Source: Ophiocordyceps camponoti-saundersi (nom. inval.) (Eukaryota > Ascomycota > Sordariomycetes > Hypocreales > Ophiocordycipitaceae). From it: a stretch of 64,000 nucleotides of DNA. The stretch covers positions 69,696 through 133,695 of the forward strand of contig PDHQ01000040.1 in assembly GCA_003339415.1 (NCBI GenBank). Direction: 5' to 3'. The notes under the pieces are model-generated. The model searched no databases. It was given only the letters and a program-made list of their open reading frames with translations, and was not told where the DNA came from. The position numbers and the translations under genes were made by a program. Positions 1 to 11,365 of this stretch are shown here, in pieces. Each line of letters opens with the position of its first letter. Position 1 is the stretch's first letter.

Positions 1-640
1 ACGGGGCATAGGGTTTAGATGGCATTAATAGCTTTCTAAGCGTAGATATATGGCATCTCTTTGAAATTGGCCCCTATATCTTTATCCGTAATAATCTGGT
101 TCTAGAGGCCTTGAAGGTCCTTCTTAAAGGCTCTCTAACCTTTAATTATATCGTCTTTTAGCTTAAGCTGATACTAACGTTAAAGAACGTGTCGAGGTTA
201 TATCTTCGTTAATACTTTAGCCTATTTCTTAGCTAAGAGATAGATGTCGTATGCCGTAGTGTTTTTATCCTAGCTAAGCCGGGTAATGCCACTAATAGCT
301 TTACCGGAAAGGGACTATAAGACGATTCCTACGGCAATCTCTATTTTATCGTTATATTTAATAGCTTTATCTTTATCGACGGGTCGGGTCGGAACCTTAT
401 TATCGAAGATAAATAGTTTCACCCTATTAATTCGGGCTACCGCTATAAGAGATCTATACCACTTAATATAGCTTACGGCGCCCTTAAGCTTCGTGCTACT
501 AAAGGACGAAGATATCTTATTCTATTATTCGTTATATTTTGCGCTTTTTCTTATTGTTTTGTATTATGCCTCCGGATCGAGAAGGCTAGTTAAATTTTTC
601 GCTACTAAAATTAGTGCAAAATGATTTTCTTCGTTTTTAT
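1..640 (-). pseudogene. RIP-degraded repeat, possibly Gag-like fragment of an LTR retrotransposon
   Basis: This stretch is much richer in A+T and TA dinucleotides than the DNA from about 650 on, which is the usual look of RIP-mutated repeats in ascomycetes. Read on the minus strand, one frame from about 510 down to 1 stays protein-like (an aromatic 'KWYRSLIAVARINR' stretch, then long charged helices). It is broken only by TAA/TAG codons at positions where CAA/CAG would be expected, as RIP produces. The pattern resembles the Gag polyprotein of copia-type elements, but that family call is tentative. The element continues off the left edge, and no terminal repeat or target duplication can be seen here. 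It is not functional as it stands. Confidence 0.5.
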
Positions 641-2468
641 TCTACGTGTGGAATTTTCCGTCATACTGCAGCGCTCCGAATCAATCAAATAAGCCTAAAA
701 GCAGGAAAATGAAGGTATCGTGAACTTCAGCGTAGCGGAAGCGTATTAGAAGGCGCTCATAACCTATGGTGACACAAGGTGGGCACAGGCCATCGGGTGG
801 GTGCACTGATGTGTGTGTATTATGTGTGTGCTAGGTCTAGGCTAGGATGGCTAGGCTAGGTTGTGTGCCGGTGGGCGAGGTCTAGCGGGGCTGGTCACGT
901 GAACCCCCTCAACATTTATGATTACATATATTTTTTCATATTCTATTTCTTTTGTCTCTTATTCGAGGGCAAAAATGGCGAGACGCTGTTTGGGTTGCTG
1001 TATCTGCAAATATGTACGGATATGTACTGCGTGGGTTGTAGGAGATAATACCAGGTTATGCATGTAGAATTGTAGATGGAGGCGAGGGCGAGAGGGACCG
1101 ACGGAGCTGATTGATACATACGTAAATATTTCGAGGGATGGGAGGACGAGCGCCATCTTGTGTATCACCACCATCACACATCGTCACCTACTGAGTCGTT
1201 ATCGTCATGACCATGGTTCCATCCTCGTCATCAACATCATCCTCATCTTGGCAGTCGAGCGGACAAGGGAAAAAGGAAAACAGAAATGACGGTCACATGA
1301 TTATTACCCTTGATCACCCTTGGGCCTTACCCTTACCCTTCCCTTCCCCCCTCCACCACCCCTGTGAAGAGCCCACATCCATCCATCCATCCATACAATC
1401 CACAGTCGATAATCAAGGCGGAATATTTAATTGTTTATTTATTCATTCGGCTGCTTCCGACGCTACTCTCAAGATCAGCAACGTCGCATCAGCGACGCAG
1501 AAAAGAAGAAGAAAGGAAAAAAAAAAAAGAAAGATATTGGACGGCTCAAGCAAAAGCCATGCAGCAAAGGAAGCACCATCTCTCCTCCTCCTCATCATAT
1601 TGGCCGCCTCTGTCTGTCTCTCTCTCGCACTCTCTCTCTTCCCTTACCCGTCACCTCCTTCTCCCCCTTAACTTCCCCCTAGTAGATTAACCGTCTGTCC
1701 AATGAGAAGTGAAAAAAAACGTGACATTGTCTAAGCAACACGGTGTTTCAGAATAAACGTTCACTGTTTATATCCGTACTCTTGCATACACCTCTATACA
1801 TGCATATTTCCGTAGTGCTGCACATGTGTGTGTGTATATATCGTGTTTGCGTTGGCCTCTCAAACGGCATGCCACGCCATGCAACGGCGTCAAGCAAGCA
1901 AGCATGGCACTGGCATAAGCACAGAGCACACCACCACATGTCCGAGCCAAAGCACACAAAAAGGCACGGGAATCTTACCGAGATGATGCTAGAGCAAGAC
2001 GGGAAAAGATGAGCGTTGCCCTACAAGGATAGTTGTGCAGCCGTTGTGCACATCTCATCCCTCTTTCGTTTTTTCTGTGTTCAAGGCCGCCCTCGTCACC
2101 CCTTTTTTTACCACATCTGCCTCTCTCTCTCTATCCCGTACTGTCCTTGGTTCTTCCTTTTTCCCTTTGCCCTTCTTTCTCTTCTTCCTTCTCTTCCTCT
2201 TCTTCTTCTTCTCCTGCCTTCTTCCACTCTCTCTTTCCATCTCTTCTGTCCCTTCCTCGTTTCCTATTCACCGCAGGTCGTTCGTTCATTCCTTTGTTTT
2301 CCTTTCCCCCGAACCTCGTATTCATCAAAGCCTCATCACGTCCATCAACTTTCTCTCTTTCTCCTTTGAGCATCTCATTTCTCTCACACGTAATCATCTT
2401 CTTCAACCCTTCATTTCTTTTTTTCTCTTTTCTTCACCGTATCTCAAGCCACTTCTTTTTTTCCCACG
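641..2468. other. Intergenic; CT-rich promoter of the GH17 gene at its right end
   Basis: No convincing gene. It contains low-complexity serine/proline-like frames, a TATA-like AT-rich patch near 920-950 and, from about 2040 to 2465, a strongly pyrimidine-rich tract ending just before the GH17 start codon. Such CT-rich blocks are typical of fungal core promoters. Short open frames here are repetitive and have no family features. Confidence 0.6.
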
Positions 2469-3707
2469 ATGCGTCTCACGTCGGCCATCGTCTCCGCCGG
2501 CCTGGCCGCTTGCGCCACCGCACATGGCAGCAACTATCTGGGCTTCAACTCGGGTGCGACCAAGGCAGACTACTCGGCCAAGTTCAAGGCAGACTATGAA
2601 GCCGAATTTCGCACCGCCCAGAATCTGATGGGCGCTCCCGGAAAGTTCAACGCCGTCAGACTCTACACCAATATTCAGGCTTACTCGCAGAATGAGCCCA
2701 TCCAGGCCTTTGACGCCGCCGTCAGTACCCAGACGCGCGTCCTTCTCGGCATCTGGGCCTCGGGAACGACGTCCATCGATAAGGAGCTCGCGGCGCTTCA
2801 CGCGGCCGTGAAGAATCTGGGCAAGAGCTTCACCGATCTCGTCATCGGCATCTCCATCGGAAGCGAGGATCTGTATCGTAACTCCAAGACGGGTGACAAG
2901 AACAAGGCCGGCGTCGGCAGCTCCGTCGAGACCATCGTCGGCTTCATCAAGCAGTTCCGTCGCGAGTTCGCCAACGGTCCGCTGGCTCATGTCCCCGTCG
3001 GCCACGTCGATACGTGGGACGCCTGGACTAACGGCACCAACCGGCCCGTCATCGACAACATCGACTGGCTCGGCGTGGACGAGTATCCCAGCTACCAGAG
3101 CGGAGAGGGCAACAGCATCGAGAACGCGGCCCGCCTCTTCGAGGAGGCCTATCAGAAGACTCTGGGCGTCTCCGGCGGGAAGCCCGTCTGGGTGACGGAG
3201 ACGGGCTGGCCCCTCTCCGGCCCGGACTGGGACCAGGCCAAGGCCAGCGTGGAAAACTCTCAGCGGTACTGGCGCGAGATTGGCTGCCGCAAGCTGTTTA
3301 ACAAGGTTCCGACCTTTTGGTACAACCTCCGAGACTCCAACCCGGCCAACAAGCTCAAGTTCGCCATCACCAAGGACCTGTCGACCAAGCCCCTGTTTGA
3401 CCTTTCCTGCCCCGCCAAGTTCGCCTCCGCCTCCGAGATCAAGGGGAACAACTCGAGCGAGGCGACCAGGACCAGCAGCATGGCTACCGCCGGCGCTACC
3501 AACATGCGCGTCCCCTCTGCGACGACGACGTCGACTTCGGACTCTTCTTCTTCTTCTTCTTCTGAAGGCAATTCTGCCAACGGCAACACTGCCGCCTCGT
3601 CTTCCCCGAGTTCCAGCGCCGCCACCGGCTCTTGGGGCCAGCGGGTGAACGGGGCCGTCTACGGCGGGCTCCTGCTCCTTGTCGCAGCCATCATGACTCT
3701 TTCTTAG
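2469..3707 (+). CDS. GPI-anchored endo-1,3-beta-glucosidase, GH17 family
   Basis: A single-exon gene for 412 residues. An N-terminal signal peptide (about 1-18, ending ATA-HG) leads into a GH17 (beta-1,3-glucanase) barrel at about 20-315. The acid/base glutamate is E133 in GISIGSEDLY and the nucleophile is E244 in VTETGWP, both intact. Residues 320-390 are a serine/threonine-rich linker, likely O-mannosylated, with a run of serines. The last 20 residues are hydrophobic and end in LLLLVAAIMTLS, the form expected for a GPI-anchor signal. The enzyme should sit at the plasma membrane or cell wall and hydrolyse or remodel beta-1,3-glucan, like eglC/BGT-type enzymes. The start codon follows a CT-rich leader (ACGATGCG). 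The long open frame antisense to it is a composition artefact. Confidence 0.93.
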   Translation: MRLTSAIVSAGLAACATAHGSNYLGFNSGATKADYSAKFKADYEAEFRTAQNLMGAPGKFNAVRLYTNIQAYSQNEPIQAFDAAVSTQTRVLLGIWASGTTSIDKELAALHAAVKNLGKSFTDLVIGISIGSEDLYRNSKTGDKNKAGVGSSVETIVGFIKQFRREFANGPLAHVPVGHVDTWDAWTNGTNRPVIDNIDWLGVDEYPSYQSGEGNSIENAARLFEEAYQKTLGVSGGKPVWVTETGWPLSGPDWDQAKASVENSQRYWREIGCRKLFNKVPTFWYNLRDSNPANKLKFAITKDLSTKPLFDLSCPAKFASASEIKGNNSSEATRTSSMATAGATNMRVPSATTTSTSDSSSSSSSEGNSANGNTAASSSPSSSAATGSWGQRVNGAVYGGLLLLVAAIMTLS

Positions 3708-4452
3708 ATGTGATTTTCTTTCTCTCTCTCTCTCTCTCTCTTTTCTCGTCTCTTTTTGCCTCCTTTTTATTCCTGGTCCAAGCATAAGTCCATCTGCATA
3801 CGAGGCGCAGGCTAGTTTTGCGAGTTTGTCATATACGCAGAGAGAAAGAGAGAGGTAGTGAAGGGGAGAAAGGTCTAAGCAGGGACCAAAGGTGCACGTT
3901 GGGAAGGCTATATCTAGTGTAGCTCTTCTTCGGTTTTGTGTGCGTGTTTTGCTTTGGCGGCATGTGTACGGATAGAGTGGTGAGGAGGGAACAAGACGGG
4001 AGGAAAACTCCAAATCAGAATGCACACAGATAGATAGACGGTCAGTCAGTCAGTCAGACAGACACACAGAAGGAAAAAAAGACGATCAAGGTATCCTGAC
4101 TGGTTTTGCTGGTTGTGAGAGTTGTGGACGATCTTGCTTACATACGGTGGCTGTATGTTGGTGAAGGCCTGGGATTCTAATATGTTGATAAGTTTAGCAA
4201 TTCTTCTAAAGCAGTGGCTCATTCTCAGGGAAAGATGCTGGCCTAGTGTTATTCTCTGCACGGCTCGCTCTATGCTGCTTCATATGCTTCATCGAGCATC
4301 GTCTGTATACGCTTCACGATATCTACTACTCTGGGGAGCTAAGTACTATAGTGTAGGGTAGGTATAGAAGCTAGTTAGACGACGGTTGACTTGACGATGC
4401 GATGAAAGGTGTTGCCCGTGGAGAGTAGGGCTTTTCCGCCTTTGGATAGCCA
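3708..4452. other. Intergenic, 3' flank of GH17 gene
   Basis: It contains a CT microsatellite just after the GH17 stop codon (about 3717-3745) and a short CAGT/CAGA repeat near 4043-4070, which is probably 3' UTR. No gene was recognised. Confidence 0.5.
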
Positions 4453-4650
4453 TTAATCCTCACTGGTTAGCTCCTGTACCTGTGAAATGGACGCCATCTC
4501 GAGCATGCCGACGGTAAGAACGGATGGACTGAGTGGGTGATTTGCCAGTTGTGTATAGACTGATTGGGCAATCTGCGTCTTGATGCGAATCCTCTCTAAC
4601 CACTTTTCAAGAGGTCTGATATCCATCGTCAGGGGTTTCTGCTTAAACAC
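4453..4650 (-). pseudogene. Orphan C-terminal exon-like fragment
   Basis: A 65-residue minus-strand frame that looks like real protein rather than a shadow. It is amphipathic and low in repeats, with the segments RPLEKWLERIRIKTQIAQ and PLSPSVLTVGMLEMASIS, and ends in a stop. A plausible 3' splice site (CTGATAG) lies directly before GTGTTTAAGCAG at its upstream end, so it could be the last exon of a gene. Upstream exons are not evident: the minus frame at 4866-5126 is weak. I do not recognise the family. It may be a gene remnant or a chance frame. Confidence 0.25.
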
Positions 4651-5832
4651 CTATCAGCAGATCTCGACATCAACACATGGAGCATCGGCATTGGAGTTTG
4701 GTACCGGACCGGACCCTTAAGCACCCCATCTAAGCGGTAAAGATAGAGATAAAGACTAGGCTTGGAAAGGCCCTCGTCTCATCCCTGTCTAGTCTCTGCG
4801 ATTAATGCCGTTGCATTACTCGCGGCATCTGAGAGCGCTCACGTGCAGGGGGAAAACTTGACGATTTACGCGGTAATCTTACTACGTACTCTGTCTATCG
4901 AGGGGGCATGGATTTGATGGGGATACTTGCATGGTCCGGGGGAGGAGGCGTCGACTCTACTGATACGAGACTGTTGCGTCGATTGCTGCAGCTGGTGATC
5001 CGTACTGATGGTGCTCACCCCGATTTTCTGACAACCGAACCCTGCCACATGATTCCAGGAGAGATGACGGACGTGCTCAACAGATCCAGGTCCTTGTATG
5101 TTATTCCAGTTGCCATTGTCACTCAAAACTTCAACTTGGCCACCATTAGCACTCCTTGGTTGTCCGGAAGAGGGAAGTAGAAGACGGGAGAAAGAAAATG
5201 AGTGGTAGAGCGAGCTGAAAATGAATAGATATAGAGTATGCCTGAGGTACGGCTTACATTACAAGGTCGTCATGAGTTGATTGTTCACATCAGCTTAGTC
5301 GGGCGAGAAACATCTTCGTCTTTTGCTAGCCTCTTGATAGTCTGAATAGTAACGCATATGCCTTCGGTATGGCGTCGAGATGATATGTATGGTATTGCGT
5401 ATTTGATACCTACCCGGACAGAGCGTATGCCGGGATTTTGTCAGCTTCACGGCTTACTTTGGATAGTCCGGGTAGTATAGCTAATTCACGGATTCTGTCA
5501 CTTCCGTCAAATTATCCCATCATCATCATACGCTTACAGGGACATTGTGAATCCACTTCCATCATTTTTATAGAGTTGCGTTGATTGGCTTTCCATAGGA
5601 ACTAACTCTCTAGCAAACTGTCAACGAATCCCCGTCATATATTCATCATCACTGCCAACGCAGTAGAAAGAAACAGAATAAGAAAGCAAGAATGATGATC
5701 CCATTCTGAACGCCGTAAAGTGATGCTAACCAGCCGCCGAAGAGAGATAGAGATGCAGCATGAGCCAATAAGAAAGACAGGGATGCAGTGCGAAAGAAGC
5801 ATCACCGACAACGAAAAGAAAGAGAGAGAAAT
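4651..5832. other. Intergenic
   Basis: No supported gene. Small frames on both strands at about 4866-5180 overlap each other and lack family features. A GGTACCGGACCGGAC block at about 4700 is a short GC palindrome-like sequence of unknown meaning. Confidence 0.4.
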
Positions 5833-6189
5833 TTACACCTCAACCAAGCTCCGACGACGAAGCCGAATATACAGAGGCCCCTTGGTCCAGAGCGTCAAAA
5901 CCCTCTGGCTCTCGTGCCAGTCGTCCTGCGGCTTGTCGAGGGTGAAGTCGAAGCGGTAAAGCAGCTTGCTGATGATGAGCCGCATCTCCGACTGGGCCAG
6001 GTTCTTGCCGATGCAGTCGCGCGGGCCGTGGCTGAAGGGCTTGAAGACGGAGCGGCGGTCGGAGGCGAAGCGGGCGTCGTAGAGGGGGTGGGTGGAAGGG
6101 AGCCAGCGCTCTGGGATGAAGGAGTCTGGGTCGGTGAAGTTGTCTGGGTTGCGGAAGGTGGCGTATTGGTAGACGTGAAGGCGAGTCTT

Positions 6190-6220
<31 letters not shown>

Positions 6221-6300
6221 GCAGACGTGCGCTATATGGCCCTACACCGGGGAGAGGGTGATACGCACTCCCCCCTTCTCGCAGTCAGCCNNNNNNNGGT

Positions 6301-6395
<95 letters not shown>

Positions 6396-7804
6396 TGAGA
6401 GGTTAGCTGACATGGTCTATATATACCTATACAGCTGATAGGTTGATATAGACTCACCCCTTCTGGCACGTATACGCCGTTGATGACGTCCCCCGTGCAG
6501 ATCCTGTGCTGCGTCTGGGCCGCGGGCGGATACATCCTCAAGACTTCGTTGATGGTGGCCTGCAGATACTCGAGCGACGCCGTATTACGCAGGTCAATGT
6601 CCTTCTCAGACGCATAAGCCGAACGAATCTCATCGGCCAAAGCAGCGTAAGCCCGGTCATTGCGCGACATGTAGAAGCAGAAGCCAGACAGAGCCGAGGC
6701 GGTAGTTTCGCTACCGGCGATGACGAGCGTGGGCGAGTTGGCAAGCAGCTCCTTTCTCGGCATGCCGTCGGCGCCGTCGCGCGTCTGCCTCATCATGTAA
6801 GCGATGAAGTCGTGCTGACCGGTGCCGAGATCGTAGTCTTCGGGGGGGCCGCCGTCGATTCGCGTCGCGGCTTTTTCACGTGAAGCGTCGCGGACGACGT
6901 CGAGGGCTCGGGCGGCGGAGTTGAGACGCCACATCCTCAAGAACCAGCCGAGGACGGGATATTCGTGGGAGAAGCGACGGAGACCGACGCCTTGGATGCC
7001 GTGGCTGATGGAGTGCATCCAGGGTTCGCGGTAGCCGTCCTTTTCGAGACAGGAGAAGGGCTGGGAAAAGGATAGGTGGCCGATGATGTCCATGGTCGTG
7101 ACGTTTAGCCAAGAGACGATGTCGACGACGCCACCCTTTCCATCATCCGGTACGCGCTCGCCGAGACAGTTGAGCAAGAGATCGACGTATCGCACCAGGA
7201 TGGGCTCCTGCTGCGCCAAAGCCCCGTCGCTGAAGCCGTGAGCCAACTGTCTCCTCTGCCTCCGATGAGTAGGCCTGCTAGCGGTGATGAGGCTCAGCTC
7301 CCCCTCCGGAAAGACGGACGGCGGCTTCGGAAACTCGGCCGTCTTGGTACCGCTCCCGGGACGATGACCGTAGACGGCCGTCCAGCCGATGGAGCCGTCG
7401 AAAGAGACGTTATCCGGACCGATGCGCACGACGGGGCCGTACTTGCGATGCAGCTTCGTCACCTTTCGCACCCACGTCCCGCGGATGTAATCGGAGAAGT
7501 GCATCGGTAGAGGCGTGAGAGCCATGTAGGCCGGGCCGGGGAACTTGGATAGCGGATGGAACCATATTCGGTAGACGGCTTGGGACACGACGTGAGCTAC
7601 GAGCTGTTTTTGTTTGAAGTTGTTGTGATGTTTCGTTAGAGACGTTTTCCTATGAGGAGATGGTAGAGGTTGAACGGGGAGACGTGTAGAGCTTCCTTCA
7701 CTTACCAGCACGCATATGAGACCAAAGACGTAAACGAGGTTTCCATGATGAAGTTGCCATAGACTCTGGAGGCCGCCGACCTCGACTCGGTCCAAGAGAC
7801 CCAT
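5833..7804 (-). CDS. Cytochrome P450 monooxygenase (interrupted by an assembly gap in an intron)
   Basis: Three exons on the minus strand: 7804-7706, 7603-6458 and 6186-5833, encoding about 532 residues. Intron 1 is GTAAGT...CTAAC...ACAG. Intron 2 starts GTGAGT after VYVPEG and ends CTAAG before TRLHVYQYATFRNP. An N-terminal membrane anchor (about 20-45) is followed by the P450 fold: I-helix AGSETTAS, ExxR in NEVLRMYP, and the heme loop FSHGPRDCIGKNLA with Cys about 473. Substrate is unknown; it is a microsomal, self-unspecified fungal P450 of the type found in secondary metabolism and detoxification. Intron 2 contains two poly-C runs (poly-G on +) and seven Ns, so its real length is uncertain, but both flanking exons read correctly across it. 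The gene is divergent from fumarylacetoacetase. Confidence 0.85.
6191..6394. other. Poly-G tracts with assembly gap (N x7)
   Basis: G runs of 27 (6191-6217) and 94 bases (6301-6394) flank a 73-base segment of ordinary sequence and Ns at 6291-6297. All of this falls inside the second intron of the P450. The segment between the runs does not extend either exon. The homopolymer lengths and the intervening piece should not be trusted; they look like sequencing or gap-filling artefacts around a genuine poly-C tract. Confidence 0.85.
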
Positions 7805-9719
7805 GACGTAGTTTTTTTCAAGAAGAGAGCAAAAAGAGAAGAAAGACGAGAGAACAAGTGACAAGATATTGGAAAGTTTTGTGATGTTCGTTTTACAAGA
7901 TCAAACAAGTTTGCTTCGTCCAAAGAAAGTGTAACAGTCAAGGCCGCACGTCCTTTATATATATACCTAGGTATATATGATCTCCGTTTCCCTCGTTCCC
8001 CGCCCACGGGCTCGAGACGGTGCGTCACGGCCCCGGCAAGGAAACCGACATCCCGGCCCACGCACGCATGTACTATATCATGTACATCACGTACGGGTGT
8101 GCGGAGACTCTGATTGAATGGTACGCCTTAGAGAGGGCGAGGGAGGGGGGGGGGGAAGACTAGACTGTCCACTCCGTGACTGGTGGATGACTCGGACTTG
8201 GCCTCCTCCCCGTGACGACGCAAGTAAAAAAAAAAGTTGGCATGGGCTAAAAATACGGTCAATCGGCACTTGAGAGAAGAGTGAGAGAACAAAAGGAAAG
8301 AAACATAAGAGCTAAGAAAAATATCCTCCTAGTCGAATCAGCCTTCCTCGGGTTTCTCGTAGCACCCGAAGGGCCGGGCATTTTTTCCTTGTCTCACAAT
8401 CGTTTTGAGGGGGAGGGAAGAAACCATGAACATGAGTAAGAAAGGAGGAGTGAGAGAGAGAGAGAGAGAGGAAAATCGTGTCGGCTTCACGGAGTTAAGG
8501 AGAGTCATTCTTTGGGGCTTTCGGGACTGAAGGGATCCCCCCCGTCCGGGGAGGCACAGGAGGGAGGGAGGGGGGGAGGGACGGAGACGGAGACGGGAAG
8601 GCTTTTTTATTCTTGTACGCGAACGCATTATGTTATTGTGGAAGGCGTCACGTGGTGGTGCTTGATATTATGTATTCGTATCATCGTCACCACGTTGCTG
8701 TGCTGTCAGTGTCATTGAATGGCTCATTGAATGGCTGTCAAGGGTGTCACGTGTGTCACGGAGAAGTGAGTGACGTGCCGCTTAAGGTTCGCCATCCCGC
8801 CCGTCGGAGTTCGGTCATGTGATGGCGGCCGGCTGGGATAAATGAATGGTCCGCATCGCGAGGAGAATGAGAGAGATAGGTATGTACAGGTAATGCGATT
8901 ATGCGATATTCTGAAACGGATTGGCCCCGATTGATGGCCTGTCGCCGATTGATGGTGAGATCGATCGGGATGCTGTCGATGGGCTTTTGTCGATAACTCT
9001 ATCGATACCTCTGCCGATGCGCTTTGCCGGCGCTACCAGGGCTTTTAAATCCTCTCCTGTCTACGGAGTGTTTCTGTATGGATAGACAGTAAATGCCGGC
9101 CGAGTCAGGGCCAATCTATGTACATATCTGGCTCGGAAAGGCGCGAAAGAAGGGGTCGTTGTCGAGGACGGCTTCTGCTGAAAACCTACTTCACCCTTTT
9201 GCACCTCAGACGAGTAGGTAGCGAGTGGAATACGGATACTATGTAAGCCACCTCGACGCGGGCGGTTTCAAGAGGTGACTTCAACTACAGACACAACTTA
9301 CAAGTGCCTATGCATACATACATCAACGTGCACCATCTCCCGTTGAACCAAAAGGGTTAAACTTTCGGCTGCCCTGATTAATCTATACATACATGTACTG
9401 ATACTATGTTTGTAGGAAGATGATAAACCCGTGAAGATGTACACAAAAGAAAGATGTGAAATCTATGCCATCTTCGTATCGTCGTGGCTTCTTCTTGCTG
9501 CGAAGCTTTGATATATCATGTACCTAGGAGGTAGGTATGGCTGCTCGCTGTGGCTGACTGATGCGGCTTGCACCGGCTCACGTAAAGCCAAGCCAAGCTC
9601 ACTCACGTCAACAACCCCTCCTCCCCTCTCCTCTCCCCCTCGCCAGCCAGCCACGAGAGAGAGCCCATCTCGAGATCGCCATCACCAGAGGCGTAACCAA
9701 AAACAAGAAGCAATCCATC
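7805..9719. other. Divergent promoter region between P450 and fumarylacetoacetase
   Basis: No gene supported. It contains a short (GA)n tract near 8454-8470, a G-rich tract near 8550-8590 and, at 8935-9015, a cluster of ATCGAT/CCGATTGATGG-like repeats (GATTGATGG occurs twice, CGAT many times). Either flanking gene could be controlled from here. Confidence 0.45.
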
Positions 9720-11107
9720 ATGTCTTGGCTCTCCATCCCCCAAGACTCTCACTTCTCCCTCTCCAACATCCCCTTCGGCATCATCTCCACCGACCAAGAC
9801 CCGAGCCCTCGCCCCGCCATCGCCATCGGCGACCACGCTCTCGACCTCCGCGCCTTCATATCAGCCGACGGCTTCTCCGCCGCTCCGTCAGAGCTAAAGG
9901 AGAAGAAGGACGTCGTCGGTAAAGTCCTCGCCGAGGCGTCGACGCTCAATTCGTTCGCCGCCCTAGGTCGGCACTTTCACCGTCTCGTGCGTAGGTACTT
10001 GCAGGATGTGTTGGCCAAGGATACGGCGCACCCGCAGGTTCTACGCGATAATGAACCGCTGCGACGCACGGCTCTCTTGTCAAGGGACAAGGTACGGAAC
10101 CACCTACCGATGACCGTCGGGGATTACACCGACTTCTACGCCGGGAAGAACCACGCCTTCAACGTCGGCTCGTTATTTCGCGGACCGGCTACGGCGCTGC
10201 AGCCCAACTATCTGCATCTACCGGTCGCCTATCACGGCAGGGCGAGCAGCGTCGTCGTGTCGGGCACGCCGGTCCGTAGGCCCTGGGGACAGATCTTGAA
10301 GGATCCGGCGGCGGAGCCCAAGGTGCCGGCGCTGTCGCCTTCGCAGCGTCTCGATCTCGAGCTCGAGATGGGCATGTTCGTCTGTCGGGAGAACGAGCTC
10401 GGCCGTCCCGTTCCCGTCGACGAGGCGGACGATTACATCTTCGGTTACGTCCTCGTCAACGACTGGAGCGCGCGAGACTTGCAGGCTTGGGAGTACATCC
10501 CACTCGGGCCCTTTACCTCCAAGAACCTGGCGACCAGCATCAGTCCCTGGGTCGTCCTCGCCGACGCCCTCGCCGACGCCAAGGGGCCGGGCATCGCCAA
10601 CGACACGCCCCTGCTGCCCTACCTGCGCGAGAAGGTTCCCGACCAGGTGCTGCAAGTCGATCTCGAAGTCGACCTCACAAGTGAGTTTTTTTTTTCTTTA
10701 AGGGGGAACCGGGTCGCGACCGACGCCGCGGACAAGAAAAGACTGACAGCCAGTGTGACTTAGCGGCCGAGGGAGATACGACGACGATATCGCGCTCCAA
10801 CTCGCGTTTCCTGCTGTGGTCGTGGCCGCAGATGATTGCCCACCACACCATCAGCGGCTGCAACCTGCGTCCGGGCGACCTCTTCGGCTCCGGCACCATC
10901 TCGGGCGAGGACCCGGCCTCGACGGGCTGCCTCTTGGAGCGTACGGGGGGCGGGAAGACGACGATGCGGCTGCAGGGTGGTGGGGAGCGGCGCTTCCTCG
11001 TCGACGGAGACACGGTGGTGATCCGTGGTTGGGCCGGCAAGGAGGGTGCCCGCGTCGGTTTCGGCGAGGTGTCTGGCAAGATTTTACCGGCCGAGCAGTT
11101 GTTCTAG
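9720..11107 (+). CDS. fahA: Fumarylacetoacetase
   Basis: Two exons, 9720-10680 and 10764-11107, giving 434 residues. The intron is GTGAGT...CTTAG and is required to join VDLT to AEGDTTTISRSNSRFLLWS. The enzyme hydrolyses 4-fumarylacetoacetate to fumarate and acetoacetate, the last step of phenylalanine/tyrosine (homogentisate) catabolism in the cytosol. Landmarks of the family are present: GDYTDFYAGKNHAFNVG with the metal-ligand Asp and the catalytic His, LPVAYHGRASS, the acidic pair in LDLELEMG, NDWSARD, GPFTSKNLATSISPW and the C-terminal TISGEDP. Length agrees with fungal relatives (about 420-435). The next enzyme upstream in the pathway, maleylacetoacetate isomerase, lies tail to tail 258 bp away. 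The start ATG follows CAATCCATC and matches the family N-terminus MSWL. Confidence 0.96.
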
Positions 11108-11365
11108 TCTTTTTTTTTTCTCTTTCGTCTTCGACTACGGGTGATGTCAGAGTGAGTCCAAAGACGATGTCTTTGTCGAGTATGTGTGTGCGGCGCACAC
11201 GTAGACTGAGCCTTCCCCTTCTCCCACCCCCTCGGTTTTGCCTCCAACGGTCTTGTTCGACTTCAAGTGCTGTTATTTGATTTACTGGGTGACCTCGTCC
11301 AATGACATGTACTCGATCACCCCCTACCCTTTCTTTTCCTCCCTTTCCCCTTTCTCAACCTCTGA

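Noticed and set aside
1207..1690. Three overlapping plus-strand frames before the GH17 gene
   Set aside because: Translations of CT/CCAT simple repeats in different frames; none shows protein-like composition.
2403..4025. 540-codon minus-strand open frame across the GH17 gene
   Set aside because: It is antisense to a gene with complete GH17 landmarks, has repetitive Gly/Arg composition, and arises from GC-rich third codon positions.
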